IMG/VR virus record: IMGVR_UViG_3300035670_000219
Span: 1 to 60,868 of that record
DNA: 60,868 nucleotides
Direction: 5' to 3' (one strand)
Source: a virus
Numbering within the stretch: position 1 is the first letter of the stretch; the number at the start of each line of letters is the position of its first letter. The notes below the pieces were generated by a model. That model had not been told where the DNA came from. It did no database searches and worked only from the letters and a program-made list of their open reading frames with translations. The translations under genes were made by a program, and so were the position numbers. Below are positions 22,442 to 31,185 of this stretch, one piece after another.

Positions 22442-22622
22442 CACACTGAAGAGCATTGTAAAGTGCATCAATTATAAAGGTTTTTTGACCTTCTTCACCA
22501 AGGGATGTCCAGTATTCCAAATCTGGATCTGTTTCATCCCAATCAATGCGAATAGTCATTGTGCCATCCTCTTCATCAATGCATTCAATCTTTAGCTTTT
22601 CGATCCAGTTCAGATTCCACAT
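22431..22622 (-). CDS. Small acidic hypothetical protein
   Basis: 63 aa from ATG 22622 (MWNLNWIEKLKIECIDEEDG). Strand-rich N-terminus (KLKIECIDEEDGTMTIRIDW), then acidic turn and helix. Its start lies inside the 3' end of the 72-aa gene. Unknown. Confidence 0.45.
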   Translation of the reverse strand: MWNLNWIEKLKIECIDEEDGTMTIRIDWDETDPDLEYWTSLGEEGQKTFIIDALYNALQCDVD

Positions 22623-22803
22623 GGCCAATGAGTACGTTGATTGCATAGTCTTCATAATGCATTTTAAGGTCAGCGGCTAGCTTGACAAGTTCCCAGTGAG
22701 TGTCTTCTGGAATCTCAAGGTCGTAGCATTTGTCGCCAGGGATTGATGAAGTGCGTGGTTGCATGGCAAGTTGACGTGCGTATTCAAGGATGTCGTCAGT
22801 CAT
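22585..22803 (-). CDS. Small hypothetical protein
   Basis: 72 aa, MTDDILEYARQLAMQPRTSS. Helical; overlaps the 5' end of the following gene by about 38 nt and its own upstream gene by 8 nt. No domain recognised. Confidence 0.45.
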   Translation of the reverse strand: MTDDILEYARQLAMQPRTSSIPGDKCYDLEIPEDTHWELVKLAADLKMHYEDYAINVLIGHVESELDRKAKD

Positions 22804-22993
22804 TGTTATCCGTTTCTATACGCCAAAGTACATTCCGAGCAATTGGAATGTTAAGGGCCATTCGAAGCGTGTTGTTTTCATGGATTAAAAGTTTTACCAT
22901 ATCAAGTGTAGTGATTTCACATTCAGGAAACTGCTTGCCCACAGTATAGGCAATGCGTTGATACTCAGTTTTGTAATCAATTTCATCAATCAT
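22796..22993 (-). CDS. Small hypothetical protein
   Basis: 65 aa from ATG 22993 (MIDEIDYKTEYQRIAYTVGK), chosen because it makes a 4-nt ATGA overlap with the large gene upstream. Contains FPECEITTLDMVKLLIHEN, helical. Unknown. Confidence 0.5.
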   Translation of the reverse strand: MIDEIDYKTEYQRIAYTVGKQFPECEITTLDMVKLLIHENNTLRMALNIPIARNVLWRIETDNND

Positions 22994-23931
22994 TTTTTGA
23001 TAGCAGCCTTGAGTTGAGGAAGTGAGGTACCTGGGAATGGGACGTAACCAGCCTCCATCATATTGAAAAACAAATCCCATGCATGGTGCTGAGTAAACAC
23101 TTCATTTGGTTTGTAAGTACGCCAATGGGTCAACGGAGCTTGTGCACCTTGGTTGGTATAAAGCAAAACAAAACGTCCATTGCTAATAGCATCTTTAGGA
23201 GGTGCATACCACCAAGCCACACATTTTTCGGGTGTACCACTGGGGCTTGCATTACGTGCTTCGGTACGTTTGCAGAGAAGCTCTCTGTACTTGTTGAACC
23301 AAGTCAGATGGATGCACCATGGTTTAAATCCTTGGATCTCTTCTTGGAAAGTAGATAGGTTACTGAGCTGACGTTGAAAGGACCCGCATGAGCAGCTAGG
23401 TTCGCCAAACATGGCCCGTTGTTCGGAGCCATCGTCCAGTTCAGCGTCCATATCAATCGGCCTATTCGTAAGCCGCATCCCGTCCGGTGCAACCAAATGG
23501 CCAATGTCCGTCTGGTCAGACTGAAGCAATGCTGTGATCTTTGCGATGTCTGATACATGAATGAATCGATCTGCCCAGTGCTGTTGTAGTTTTGCATTAG
23601 AAGTCAGGTGTCCGAGTGCATGTGTGTAGTTCCAGCCCTTAAACATAATGTAAGCATTGTTGTGCCATACACTAGGGCCACGATAATTAGGACCAAGGTA
23701 AGAAAAGAAATCTTTTAAACGGTTAGTGTAAGTCACATATGTCGCTTTAATTATTTCCCGTGAGTAAGTTTGCTCAGTACCATCACGACGCACCACGAGG
23801 CAATCATCACCTCGCAAATAAATCCCAGAGATTTCGGAGTCATCAAAGTCCTGGAAAGCACGACACAGATTAGTACGTGTGTAGATGCATTGTTGTGCGC
23901 TGTTAAGTTCTGTGTTGAGTTGAGTGGTCAT
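22990..23931 (-). CDS. SWIM-like zinc-finger protein
   Basis: 313 aa. The centre has PSCSCGSFQRQLSN and, about 20 residues later, FKPWCIHLTWF, fitting the SWIM pattern C-x-C-x(n)-C-x-H. The N-terminal part includes ISGIYLRGDDCLVVRRDG. SWIM fingers bind nucleic acid or proteins; the target is unknown. It is the first of a chain of five overlapping small genes on this strand. The leader before ATG is CAATTCAACCA. Confidence 0.55.
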   Translation of the reverse strand: MTTQLNTELNSAQQCIYTRTNLCRAFQDFDDSEISGIYLRGDDCLVVRRDGTEQTYSREIIKATYVTYTNRLKDFFSYLGPNYRGPSVWHNNAYIMFKGWNYTHALGHLTSNAKLQQHWADRFIHVSDIAKITALLQSDQTDIGHLVAPDGMRLTNRPIDMDAELDDGSEQRAMFGEPSCSCGSFQRQLSNLSTFQEEIQGFKPWCIHLTWFNKYRELLCKRTEARNASPSGTPEKCVAWWYAPPKDAISNGRFVLLYTNQGAQAPLTHWRTYKPNEVFTQHHAWDLFFNMMEAGYVPFPGTSLPQLKAAIKK

Positions 23932-23949
23932 TGGTTGAATTGGATTGAG

Positions 23950-24156
23950 TTAGATGAAAAGATCAGGCTCGTAATCAGAACCCCCCTTGGAACCCAGGTG
24001 AGATTTCACCTTGTGCTTTGCAGCCTTGCCCATTTTGTAGGCCCCATAGGCTGCTGCACCCAATACTACAGGGTTTGATGCGCATATAGCAAGTAAGCCA
24101 CCGATTAGGAATGTTAATCCCCCAGACTTAAGCGCTGCTTTGTCTTCTTGTTTCAT
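23950..24156 (-). CDS. Small membrane protein
   Basis: 68 aa with two possible spans: GLTFLIGGLLAICA and PVVLGAAAYGAYKMG, followed by a basic segment KAAKHKVKSHLGSKGG. Diverges from the plus-strand gene at 24235. Unknown function. Confidence 0.5.
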   Translation of the reverse strand: MKQEDKAALKSGGLTFLIGGLLAICASNPVVLGAAAYGAYKMGKAAKHKVKSHLGSKGGSDYEPDLFI

Positions 24157-24234
24157 GTGTAATCCTTAACACAATTGGATGTTTTGAATCAAGTTTAAAT
24201 GACTAAGTAAAATAAAAGTAGCCAATTGAATAAC

Positions 24235-24453
24235 ATGTTGAAATTTGAAATGTCACCAGAAGATATGTTCTGGCAAGAAAAAATGATACGTAGTATTAAT
24301 GATTGCAGTTCAATGAGTGAATTAAAAGAAATGGCGATCCTGTTAACCAAGATCGCCACTACACGTCAAGTTGCAATCAAAGGATTAGTCAATGATGCAA
24401 TGGAGCTTATGCAAGAAAATTACTCATACAAGCCTCAAGACATCAAGGATTAA
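24235..24453 (+). CDS. Small conserved helical protein, isolated on plus strand
   Basis: 72 aa from ATG 24235 (MLKFEMSPEDMFWQEKMIR); an upstream TTG exists but is less likely. Helical with SSMSELKEMAILLTKIAT. I recall similar sequences in cyanophages without function. It is a single plus-strand gene between minus-strand blocks, and its stop is one base before the convergent gene's stop. Confidence 0.55.
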   Translation: MLKFEMSPEDMFWQEKMIRSINDCSSMSELKEMAILLTKIATTRQVAIKGLVNDAMELMQENYSYKPQDIKD

Positions 24454-25470
24454 TCACAGGCTATCGTCTTCCCCAGTCAAAGGATCACGAGCAGGTAATG
24501 CTTTTACATCAACTGCGTCCGTAGTACGAGACACGGGCAAGATTTCAACCCCTTCTTTGATACCATAAGCACCACCAAGTTTTTGTGCATCCTGTCTTGC
24601 ATGTTGGTTGATGTAATCACTGAACATTTCTTGGAACTTCCAGGTTGATTCACGATCTTCATCGGGAATGCTGAGGCGATTAAGAGATGCAATCGCTTCA
24701 TCTTGAGAGCTGTAATCAGGAATCTCAAACGATTCAATAGCACAGATCTCCACGTTGTTTGCTCCACGCATCTCATTAGCGAGTACAGGAACAAACACGG
24801 TGGTGGCAAAAAACTTTTCGTTAAATGCCAGTGGTACCTCAGAGTCCAGTGCTTTGCTCAGGCACTTGGACATTTCTTTTTCGTATAGCTTGACCTTATC
24901 GGATACATCAGTACCGTTTAGGCCTTTAAGCGTCAAGACCATGGGGATCTTGTGAGCACGCTTGTTATCTTCAGTCAAGATGTAAACAAGATACTTGGTA
25001 CGCACGCTGTACTTACGCTTGTACATCTCACCTTTGCTATTGGCAAGATCAGCGGCTAGCTTGTCGTTATCAAACATTTCTTTCACCTCTGGATGTTCAA
25101 AGGTGCCAATCGTCTGTCTCATCCCTGTGGTTTCCTCAACCATGAGGGGAGAACGTAAAAGGATCTGCAAACGAGGCTCAGTGAAATTGAGTCCTTCTTC
25201 AATTGAAGTATTGGGAGCCATACCAAAAGTTTGCTTGTAGTCCCAGATAACTGAACCCTTAGCAAATTGATCTTCAGTTGCGATCCATCCACAAGTGTCC
25301 AAGTCTGACTTCCGCACGAACCAACCTCTGACCTTGGACTTATTGAGAGGTTGGATTGTGACGAGGTTTTGGTACCCCGAAACAAATTCTTTGGATTGAA
25401 AAAGTTTAAAAGAATCAAGGCTTCTGGTTGTAAGCGCAGATGTTTTCTTGGTGGTCATGGCAGAAATCAT
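24454..25470 (-). CDS. Conserved cyanophage protein, possibly DUF5895-like
   Basis: 338 aa. Notable segments: SKVRGWFVRKSDLDTCGWIA near residue 45 and KYSVRTKYLVYILTEDNKRA in the middle. It may belong to DUF5895, a family of cyanobacteria and their phages, but I am not certain. It lies next to SSB and is preceded by a family II element, so a role in recombination or replication is plausible. Confidence 0.5.
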   Translation of the reverse strand: MISAMTTKKTSALTTRSLDSFKLFQSKEFVSGYQNLVTIQPLNKSKVRGWFVRKSDLDTCGWIATEDQFAKGSVIWDYKQTFGMAPNTSIEEGLNFTEPRLQILLRSPLMVEETTGMRQTIGTFEHPEVKEMFDNDKLAADLANSKGEMYKRKYSVRTKYLVYILTEDNKRAHKIPMVLTLKGLNGTDVSDKVKLYEKEMSKCLSKALDSEVPLAFNEKFFATTVFVPVLANEMRGANNVEICAIESFEIPDYSSQDEAIASLNRLSIPDEDRESTWKFQEMFSDYINQHARQDAQKLGGAYGIKEGVEILPVSRTTDAVDVKALPARDPLTGEDDSL

Positions 25471-25494
25471 GGTTGTTTCGTAGTCAAAGACAGG

Positions 25495-25520
25495 CCTTTT
25501 AACGTCATACCAGAGGACGG
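25495..25520 (-). promoter_or_regulatory. Family II element, copy 2
   Basis: Minus strand: CGTC CTCTGGTAT GACG, then TTAAAAGGCC. It lies 25 nt before ATG 25470 and just after the previous gene's stop. Confidence 0.6.
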
Positions 25521-25524
25521 GAAA

Positions 25525-25779
25525 TCATTTTGTTTCCTCAAGCTCATCTTGTTGGAGCGGCAGCTCAACTGTTACGCCCTCTTGATATAGCTCAAGATAT
25601 TGTCTTGAGATCTCATGCATGCGTTCAATGATATTGAGTTCAAGATGACCAATACCACGCAGGAAATGAATCATCTCATCAACAATTTCATCTGTCCCAA
25701 TGCACTGGAACTCATGCAATACCTTTCGTTTTCCATCCTCATAAAGGAGAGTGAACTGATCTTCGGGTTGAGTTGACAT
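25525..25779 (-). CDS. Hypothetical protein coupled to SSB
   Basis: 84 aa, MSTQPEDQFTLLYEDGKRK, then helices; acidic C-terminus (LQQDELEETK). Its start overlaps the SSB stop by one base, so it is translated with SSB. Unknown. Confidence 0.5.
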   Translation of the reverse strand: MSTQPEDQFTLLYEDGKRKVLHEFQCIGTDEIVDEMIHFLRGIGHLELNIIERMHEISRQYLELYQEGVTVELPLQQDELEETK

Positions 25780-26594
25780 CAGAATGGAGGTTCGTCGTTA
25801 AAGTCAGGTGCAGTGCCGTACTGACCAGGGAGATCAGGAAGACCTGCGTTGGGACCAGCGTTCCAAGGATCACTGGCTTCCTCAACTGTTTTGCCGCCCC
25901 ATAGGCTAGCAACATTATCGTCAGAAGCAACAGTGTTTCGTGCTTCTACAGATTTTGGTTGAGTCTCATTAGTCTTAGGTGCAAGTGTCATAGAGACAAG
26001 CTGCAACTTGGTAAGACTGCGCCGTTGTTGTGTTTCTTTATCAGTCCAAGCATCTGTAACAAGACGGGTACGGATCGTAATACCTGTCCCCTTCTTGGTC
26101 ATATTGACCAATAGTTCTGCTTGATTAAATTTATCTTGAGCAGAGTTAATTGCGTAGAAGTTAAACAAGTCCGCTTGATTGCGGCCTGTATTAACAGAGA
26201 TGGTTTGGTTAGCAATCATTAGACCATCTGGTGTGGTCTTAAATGCACGTGCGTCATCTTGATCAATGTCTTTAATACAGCGACCCGTCAAGATCACATC
26301 GTTGAAGACTGGGAATGATTCAGTAACTTGTGCAATAATTCCTCCATGTAGTGAATGCGTTTTTGATTCAAGATCAAACCGTAGCTTGGAGCCGTGAATA
26401 TAAATCCTTTCTCCTTTGCGCAGACTTTTGAATGAGTCTCCGCTTTTTCCGTAGACATTGAGATTAAGAATGGTGGGAGCTTTAGTGCCAACTGGTGGGA
26501 GAACAACTTCAGCGCAATAACTAAAAGCTGTCGGACTGGTGTAAACCTGACGAGGAGTCTCGTTCAGGATTGCGCATGCATCAACGTAATTCAT
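25779..26594 (-). CDS. ssb: Single-stranded DNA-binding protein, two OB-like domains
   Basis: 271 aa. First OB-like region about 20-95 (LRKGERIYIHGSKLRF). Second about 98-205 (VILTGRCIKDIDQ, then TPDGLMIANQTISVN), the clearest SSB match. A Pro/Gly/Asp-rich linker follows and the protein ends DFNDEPPF, the acidic tip by which SSBs recruit partners. About 100 residues longer than E. coli SSB. It would coat ssDNA at the fork beside DNA polymerase upstream. A family II element lies 25 nt before its ATG. Confidence 0.82.
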   Translation of the reverse strand: MNYVDACAILNETPRQVYTSPTAFSYCAEVVLPPVGTKAPTILNLNVYGKSGDSFKSLRKGERIYIHGSKLRFDLESKTHSLHGGIIAQVTESFPVFNDVILTGRCIKDIDQDDARAFKTTPDGLMIANQTISVNTGRNQADLFNFYAINSAQDKFNQAELLVNMTKKGTGITIRTRLVTDAWTDKETQQRRSLTKLQLVSMTLAPKTNETQPKSVEARNTVASDDNVASLWGGKTVEEASDPWNAGPNAGLPDLPGQYGTAPDFNDEPPF

Positions 26595-26618
26595 CAGATC
26601 AGATGGATGGTGTTAAAG

Positions 26619-26642
26619 CAGTTTAACGTCATGCTTAGGACG
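26619..26642 (-). promoter_or_regulatory. Family II element, copy 3 (before ssb)
   Basis: Minus strand: CGTC CTAAGCAT GACG hairpin, then TTAAACTGC. It begins a few bases after the polymerase stop and ends 25 nt before the ssb ATG. Confidence 0.6.
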
Positions 26643-26647
26643 TAGCT

Positions 26648-28507
26648 CTAGTGCGTTTCGGACCAGTTGGATCCTACACGAGAGTCGCCTTCAATAACAC
26701 AGCGGAAGCCAAAGAAATTCTGCGCTTGCGGGAACGCCTCCATAGCTTGCAACTGGATTTGTTTTGTGTATTGAGGTTTACAAACTAGTTGCACTTCATC
26801 ATGCACCATCAAAACTTGTTGCCAATCTCTTTCATAAACAAGACCCAAATTCTTTTCAATATTGTTATTGATGTTAATAACAACTTGTTTCATAAGTATT
26901 GCGCCAGCAGATTGCAATAAAACATTTAATCCTTTAAATGCAGAACGACAATAAAGAATACGTCGATCTAGTCCAATCAGATATCCACGTGATTCAATGT
27001 TTGTTTCAATCTGTTCTTTTAATGCTTTAAGTGCAGGCACGCTTTTCATGAATGAATTAATTGCAGTTCTTCCTAATTGACGAAGAACATCTTCATTTTT
27101 TTCATTCGGATCCACAATGGTTCCAGCCTTAAGGTTGCCTGCTCCATATAGAACTGCATAAAGTAAACGCTTTGATATGTCTCTGGTCTCAACACCAAAC
27201 TTTTCTTGGTTATAAACATGGATATCAATCTCTGGATTTGTTACCACACTTGCGTATTCACCTTCATCCCATAGTGCAAGATAACCAGCAAGACAGCGCA
27301 GTTCTAATGCTTTGGCATCAATACCAATCATGTCCCATCCTTGGGGCGCATGAAATAGTGAACGACATTCTTTACCATAAGGTGAATAGCCCGCCGGAAC
27401 TTGAGCCATATTTGGGTATCTGTGAGAACAGCGACCAGTGATGCAACCATTAGTAATAACGTCACCGTGCATGCAACCGCTGTCATTATTAACCAACTTG
27501 ATCCAAGAGTTGTTTCCATTAATAATTTGCCCAAGACGTTTTTTTACAAGCATGTATTCTGCCAAAGGACCAGCCTCTTGATAAGGCAGCTGACTTAATA
27601 CTTCATCATCAAGGACTGGATTTCCTTTTTCAGTTGTTTTTTCAGGTTCCCATCCGTATTTGCTCTTGAGTCGATCAACAATCTGGTCACGAGATCCAGG
27701 ATTGAACTCTTCGTATCGAACCTTTTCAAATGGTACTCCTTTGATGTAACCGCGATTTTTGTTATTTACTTTTGGAGTAAACCAAGTTCGATGTTCAATT
27801 GGTGGAAAGATTTCTTTTAGCTGATGTTCAAGCTGTTTTTCCTTTGCTCGGAGATCATCCACAAGATCAAGAGCTGCATCCACATCAAAAGGAATACCTG
27901 CTCTAATTTGTCGATTAATTGCTGAGGCAAAATCATGCTCAAGTTTAAGCGCTGGTTCAGGATAGTTTTGGTTTTTTGTATGTTCCCAGAGTTTTGTTGT
28001 AACTGCAACGTCCTGGATACAATAGTCCAACATCTCCTGAGAATATTCGGAGAAGTCTTTGAAGTCGATCTTATGATCGGCCAAACGCCATCCCCATGCC
28101 TTAAGTGATGCGGATCCACGCAGCTTCTTTGGAACCTGCGGATATTGTTGGATGTCAAGGTCATAGAGTTTTTCCTTGGGCCAAATCAATCGAGTGCAGA
28201 TAAGTGTGTCAATAATGCGTGCTTTACTGACAAATGAATGCAGCTTTTGCAGAACAGGAATGTCATAAAAAATAATGTTGTGCCCAATCAAAACATCAGC
28301 GGTTGCCAAATGAGCAACAGCATCAGTAATGCAATCAGGCCCGTAACTAAAAGTCTGTTGTCCTGTGATGTCATAGAGAACAATGCAATGAATTTTTGTT
28401 ACTTTGTCATAAAGCCCATCGCTTTCAAGATCAAATACAAAAAACTTTTCATTTGCGGAACTGGGCTTCATCACAAATTTGGAGTTCTTTACAGGCGAGG
28501 TCTTCAT
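26648..28507 (-). CDS. polA: Family A DNA polymerase with 3'-5' exonuclease
   Basis: 619 aa, T7 gp5-like but shorter. Exonuclease motifs: FDLESDG (Exo I), IGHNIIFYDIPVL (Exo II), YCIQDVAVT (Exo III). Polymerase motifs: A IGIDAKALELRCLAGY, B ISKRLLYAVLYGAG, C LMVHDEVQLV. ATG 28507 overlaps the upstream gene by 59 nt; an ATG at 28471 (MKPSSANEKFF) is equally plausible. It is the replicative polymerase, working with SSB and the primase-helicase. Confidence 0.93.
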   Translation of the reverse strand: MKTSPVKNSKFVMKPSSANEKFFVFDLESDGLYDKVTKIHCIVLYDITGQQTFSYGPDCITDAVAHLATADVLIGHNIIFYDIPVLQKLHSFVSKARIIDTLICTRLIWPKEKLYDLDIQQYPQVPKKLRGSASLKAWGWRLADHKIDFKDFSEYSQEMLDYCIQDVAVTTKLWEHTKNQNYPEPALKLEHDFASAINRQIRAGIPFDVDAALDLVDDLRAKEKQLEHQLKEIFPPIEHRTWFTPKVNNKNRGYIKGVPFEKVRYEEFNPGSRDQIVDRLKSKYGWEPEKTTEKGNPVLDDEVLSQLPYQEAGPLAEYMLVKKRLGQIINGNNSWIKLVNNDSGCMHGDVITNGCITGRCSHRYPNMAQVPAGYSPYGKECRSLFHAPQGWDMIGIDAKALELRCLAGYLALWDEGEYASVVTNPEIDIHVYNQEKFGVETRDISKRLLYAVLYGAGNLKAGTIVDPNEKNEDVLRQLGRTAINSFMKSVPALKALKEQIETNIESRGYLIGLDRRILYCRSAFKGLNVLLQSAGAILMKQVVININNNIEKNLGLVYERDWQQVLMVHDEVQLVCKPQYTKQIQLQAMEAFPQAQNFFGFRCVIEGDSRVGSNWSETH

Positions 28508-28682
28508 CGTTTTTGTTAATCCATGTCAAGATCTGCTGTGCACCCGCACGATACGGATGAGAAAAGATCTTGCTTAATGCCACTTCAGAGTCTAGTGGAA
28601 TTAACTCAAATTGATTGGTTCTACCATTGGCTGTAATAGCATGTGGTACACCCCATCGTATACAAGCAATAACGTAAGACAT
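28449..28682 (-). CDS. Small hypothetical protein upstream of polymerase
   Basis: 77 aa, MSYVIACIRWGVPHAITANG. Strand-rich first half then helical. Overlaps the polymerase start. A 44-nt inverted repeat ends two bases before its ATG, where no ribosome site is visible. Confidence 0.5.
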   Translation of the reverse strand: MSYVIACIRWGVPHAITANGRTNQFELIPLDSEVALSKIFSHPYRAGAQQILTWINKNDEDLACKELQICDEAQFRK

Positions 28683-28683
28683 G

Positions 28684-28727
28684 GATCAGATGAAAGTCAG
28701 ATCGATGATATCTGATTTCACCTGATC
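28684..28727 (-). promoter_or_regulatory. Strong inverted repeat touching a start codon
   Basis: Minus strand: GATCAGGTGAAATCAGAT pairs with ATCTGACTTTCATCTGATC (one mismatch and one bulge). The repeat ends directly before the ATG at 28682. As RNA it would sequester the start region. Confidence 0.6.
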
Positions 28728-28744
28728 CGCAAGCGTCTACAGAA

Positions 28745-29170
28745 TTATTTCTTTTTCCTGTGACGTAACGTGTGGCAACCACGACACAAAGGAATAACTT
28801 CTAAAGGTAATAGGTAATTTTCATGATGATAGTCGCAAGCTGTTACACCGCAGTCTTTACAGGAACATTGTGATACAGGTAAGAGAATTCCCTTTTTTAT
28901 AGCGTCACGCACTTGTCTGCGTGCTTTTGTTTTTTCTGCATTATTCTTTCTTTCCTTTGCAGCTGAATTACGCTTACTTTCTTTCCATGTTTCAAGATTG
29001 CGCATCTTATACGAAAGCTGCACTTCTTTGACACGTTCCTTGTTTTTGTCTTCCCATCTTTTGTTTCTTGCATTAGCGCAATCAATGCATGCCCCAGTTT
29101 TTGTACCAGGGCGTGGTGGATAGCGCCGTATGCTACCGCATTTAATGCAAGGTTTTATTTGACTTTCCAT
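28745..29170 (-). CDS. HNH endonuclease overlapping the GP88-like gene
   Basis: 141 aa from ATG 29170 (MESQIKPCIKCGSIRRYPPR). N-terminal zinc site (CIKCG...CIDCAN), long basic helix, then the HNH core CKDCGVTACDYHHENYLLPL, EVIPLCRGCHTLRHRKKK. Its start lies inside the last 29 nt of the GP88-like gene in another frame. Likely a free-standing homing endonuclease. Confidence 0.8.
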   Translation of the reverse strand: MESQIKPCIKCGSIRRYPPRPGTKTGACIDCANARNKRWEDKNKERVKEVQLSYKMRNLETWKESKRNSAAKERKNNAEKTKARRQVRDAIKKGILLPVSQCSCKDCGVTACDYHHENYLLPLEVIPLCRGCHTLRHRKKK

Positions 29171-29912
29171 ACCCAATAAAGCCTCCTTCTTTCTTTCGTT
29201 TGCTAAGAGCTTTACTTGCTTCTGATCCTGCTCGTTGTGAGCCATGAACTAAAAGAGCAAAAGGCTTGGTACCAAAACATAACTCATCTGAGTGATCAAT
29301 CTCGAGACCAAGCTCTGCGGCTTGTGTTTCTGTATACACAACGTGAGCAACCCTGGTAAACACGTCGCGGTACTTGTCAATCAAGTAATCGAGTGTCCCA
29401 CCGTGAGATGCAGTGAGATAAAAGTTGGATGGGATCATGTCACGCAGGTTGTACCACATCCCAAGGGACTTGGTGTAAGCATAGAACTTTTGTTCGGGCC
29501 GACCTTGGGCAACCATGATCCAAGCCTTCATGTAGTTCTCTGTCCAGAAGTCACCAGACTCATGGATGCGAACCAGCTTCTTTGGTGGGTGCATCAAGAG
29601 TGACAGGTCGATCAGATCACGCAACAGCACAGCCTGGTTCCCATTCATGTGAATGGTTTCACGCAGCAGATCCCAGTTGTGCCAACGTGCCTCTCGGACG
29701 TTAGGCCGTACTTCTGCCATGGCAGCAAAGCAACGGAAGTCACGTTCTGCTGTCACACCTGTGTACTGAGGCAGATCGGTGATAGCACCAGTGGTACGCT
29801 CAGCAAAGGTCTTGCAAACCCCAGCGTGTGGACAGGCATACCCTGCTGGCAGGCTAAAGATCAAACGATTCTTGAGCTTACCGTTGCCGGTAGAAAACTT
29901 GAGGAGTTTCAT
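29142..29912 (-). CDS. GP88-like phage protein
   Basis: 256 aa. N-terminal SLPAGYACPHAGVCKTFAE carries a Cys-x6-Cys motif, followed by VRIHESGDFWTENYMKAW and FYAYTKSLG. This set matches the 'gene product 88' family known from mycobacteriophages, whose biochemical role is not settled to my knowledge. The leader before ATG is TTCAATTCAACACC. Its 3' end overlaps an HNH gene, and the last residues (YGKSNKTLH) may have been altered by that insertion. Confidence 0.68.
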   Translation of the reverse strand: MKLLKFSTGNGKLKNRLIFSLPAGYACPHAGVCKTFAERTTGAITDLPQYTGVTAERDFRCFAAMAEVRPNVREARWHNWDLLRETIHMNGNQAVLLRDLIDLSLLMHPPKKLVRIHESGDFWTENYMKAWIMVAQGRPEQKFYAYTKSLGMWYNLRDMIPSNFYLTASHGGTLDYLIDKYRDVFTRVAHVVYTETQAAELGLEIDHSDELCFGTKPFALLVHGSQRAGSEASKALSKRKKEGGFIGYGKSNKTLH

Positions 29913-29989
29913 GGTGTTGAATTGAACTGAATGATAAGTAAAACTAATGAGTAGTTTAAGGACTTGCTCAGGTCCGCTAGAGAAGGTGA

Positions 29990-30202
29990 CTACTGGGTTT
30001 CAAGTTCAATAGCAATGGCCAAAAGTTCGGCGCGTATTGCTGCTGCGTTTACATCACAGCAAGAATCATACGGAAGACGTGGTGCTGGAACCACCTGATC
30101 CGCAGCAGCTCGCAGGGCGGCAGCGATGTCGTCATTCCTGTACCAAGGTTTGCGGCCAGTAGCATTAAGCACCTCCTGCGCGACGGGTGAAAGTTCAGTC
30201 AT
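29990..30202 (-). CDS. Paralogue family X, member 1
   Basis: 70 aa: MTELSPVAQEVLNATGRK, then DIAAALRAAADQVVPAP and LLAIAIELETQ at the end. The same layout (SPxAQ.VL ... AAALRAAAD.VVP ... LLAIA.ELE.Q) occurs at 30199 and 31408. Overlaps member 2 by 4 nt. Function unknown. Confidence 0.6.
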   Translation of the reverse strand: MTELSPVAQEVLNATGRKPWYRNDDIAAALRAAADQVVPAPRLPYDSCCDVNAAAIRAELLAIAIELETQ

Positions 30203-30501
30203 TGGTTTTCCAGTTCGGTGGCGATGGCAAGAAGTTGTTCGCGGACGGGATCACGCTTTTCGTACTGAAGCATTTTTCCGTCGGTCCACACGTCCTCATA
30301 GCCGAGAGGCACCACCTCATCCGCAGCAGCTCGCAGGGCGGCGGCAACAGCGGAACGGTTGACGCAATCGAAACAACCATTCCAGCCGTTGTCAGATGGA
30401 TGGCACGGAGGATCGTTCACAGAGGCCCATTCAGAGACGCATCGCGCTCCGGCATCGGCACGCAGCACCGCCTGCGCGGCGGGGGAGAGAGGTTTAGCCA
30501 T
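30199..30501 (-). CDS. Paralogue family X, member 2
   Basis: 100 aa from ATG 30501 (MAKPLSPAAQAVLRADAGAR). Longer central insert with CVSEWASVNDPPCHP and GCFDCVNRS, possibly a metal site, then SAVAAALRAAADEVVPLG. Ends LLAIATELENQ. Part of a GC-rich duplicated array. Confidence 0.6.
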   Translation of the reverse strand: MAKPLSPAAQAVLRADAGARCVSEWASVNDPPCHPSDNGWNGCFDCVNRSAVAAALRAAADEVVPLGYEDVWTDGKMLQYEKRDPVREQLLAIATELENQ

Positions 30502-30814
30502 CGAAATTGTCGGGTCGATAAGGAGCAGTGAGTTGGCCGTGTTCGTCAACAAAGCCCGCCTCCTGCAGGAACTGTCTCGCAGCAGCACGATCCCCAGCCA
30601 AGGCGCGATCAAGCAGGGTTGGAGCCGTGAGTTCAGTGGCAAGCTCTTCAAGGGTGTCAGTCGTGACTCCGTGCCAGTACTCGTCACCGTCGCTGTAGTT
30701 ATCCCAGGTGACGGCAAGGTGCAGCAGCACATTGGCAATGCCCTCGCGAACGCTTTCGCCGTACTCAAACTCTTCGATTAGACACTGGGCGCGGGAGGTG
30801 AGGTGGTCAGTCAT
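30494..30814 (-). CDS. Hypothetical protein in the paralogue array
   Basis: 106 aa, MTDHLTSRAQCLIEEFEYGE. Acidic helical first half, a central TWDNYSDGDEYWHG, then an ankyrin-like LLDRALAGDRAAARQFLQEA helix pair. Overlaps both neighbours by about 8 nt. Unknown. Confidence 0.5.
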   Translation of the reverse strand: MTDHLTSRAQCLIEEFEYGESVREGIANVLLHLAVTWDNYSDGDEYWHGVTTDTLEELATELTAPTLLDRALAGDRAAARQFLQEAGFVDEHGQLTAPYRPDNFDG

Positions 30815-31166
30815 CGGGCAGGGCCTCCAGTGCGCGGCGAATGGTGTCTATGCCCTTGTCGCTAAGGAAAGGCTGGTTTGCCGGATCGTGATTGAGCAAC
30901 GCCAGCGCCTGCTCCTTCAAGCTCGGCGGCTTGGGGCGGCGGGCGGCGCGGAGATCTTCCACAGCCTCGTGTTCGTATTTGAACCACCCTTCGCTGACCA
31001 GCCACTCACAGCACGCCTCTAGCTCCTGGTCTGCGCCCCATTGGGTGGCAGCTATAAGGACGCGCTGATCAAATGGGCTAATCACAGAAACTGGGCCGCC
31101 GTACAGCTCTTCCAGCCACTGCTGCACCAGCTCCGGTGGTGGGGTGATGGGGTGTTCTTGTGTCAT
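30807..31166 (-). CDS. Paralogue family Y, member 1
   Basis: 119 aa: MTQEHPITPPPELVQQW, then AATQWGADQELEACCEWL, then RRPKPPSLKEQAL and a C-terminal IRRALEALPDD. Shared with members at 31658 and 38870. I recall such proteins in Synechococcus phages without known function. The DNA around the start is nearly identical to that of member 2, indicating recent duplication. Confidence 0.65.
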   Translation of the reverse strand: MTQEHPITPPPELVQQWLEELYGGPVSVISPFDQRVLIAATQWGADQELEACCEWLVSEGWFKYEHEAVEDLRAARRPKPPSLKEQALALLNHDPANQPFLSDKGIDTIRRALEALPDD

Positions 31167-31185
31167 GGGTTATTAGTGGTAATGG

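Noticed and set aside
30199-30768. 189-aa frame in the paralogue array
   Set aside because: Its first half is a shadow of the 30494 gene; the true start is ATG 30501 where the paralogue similarity begins.
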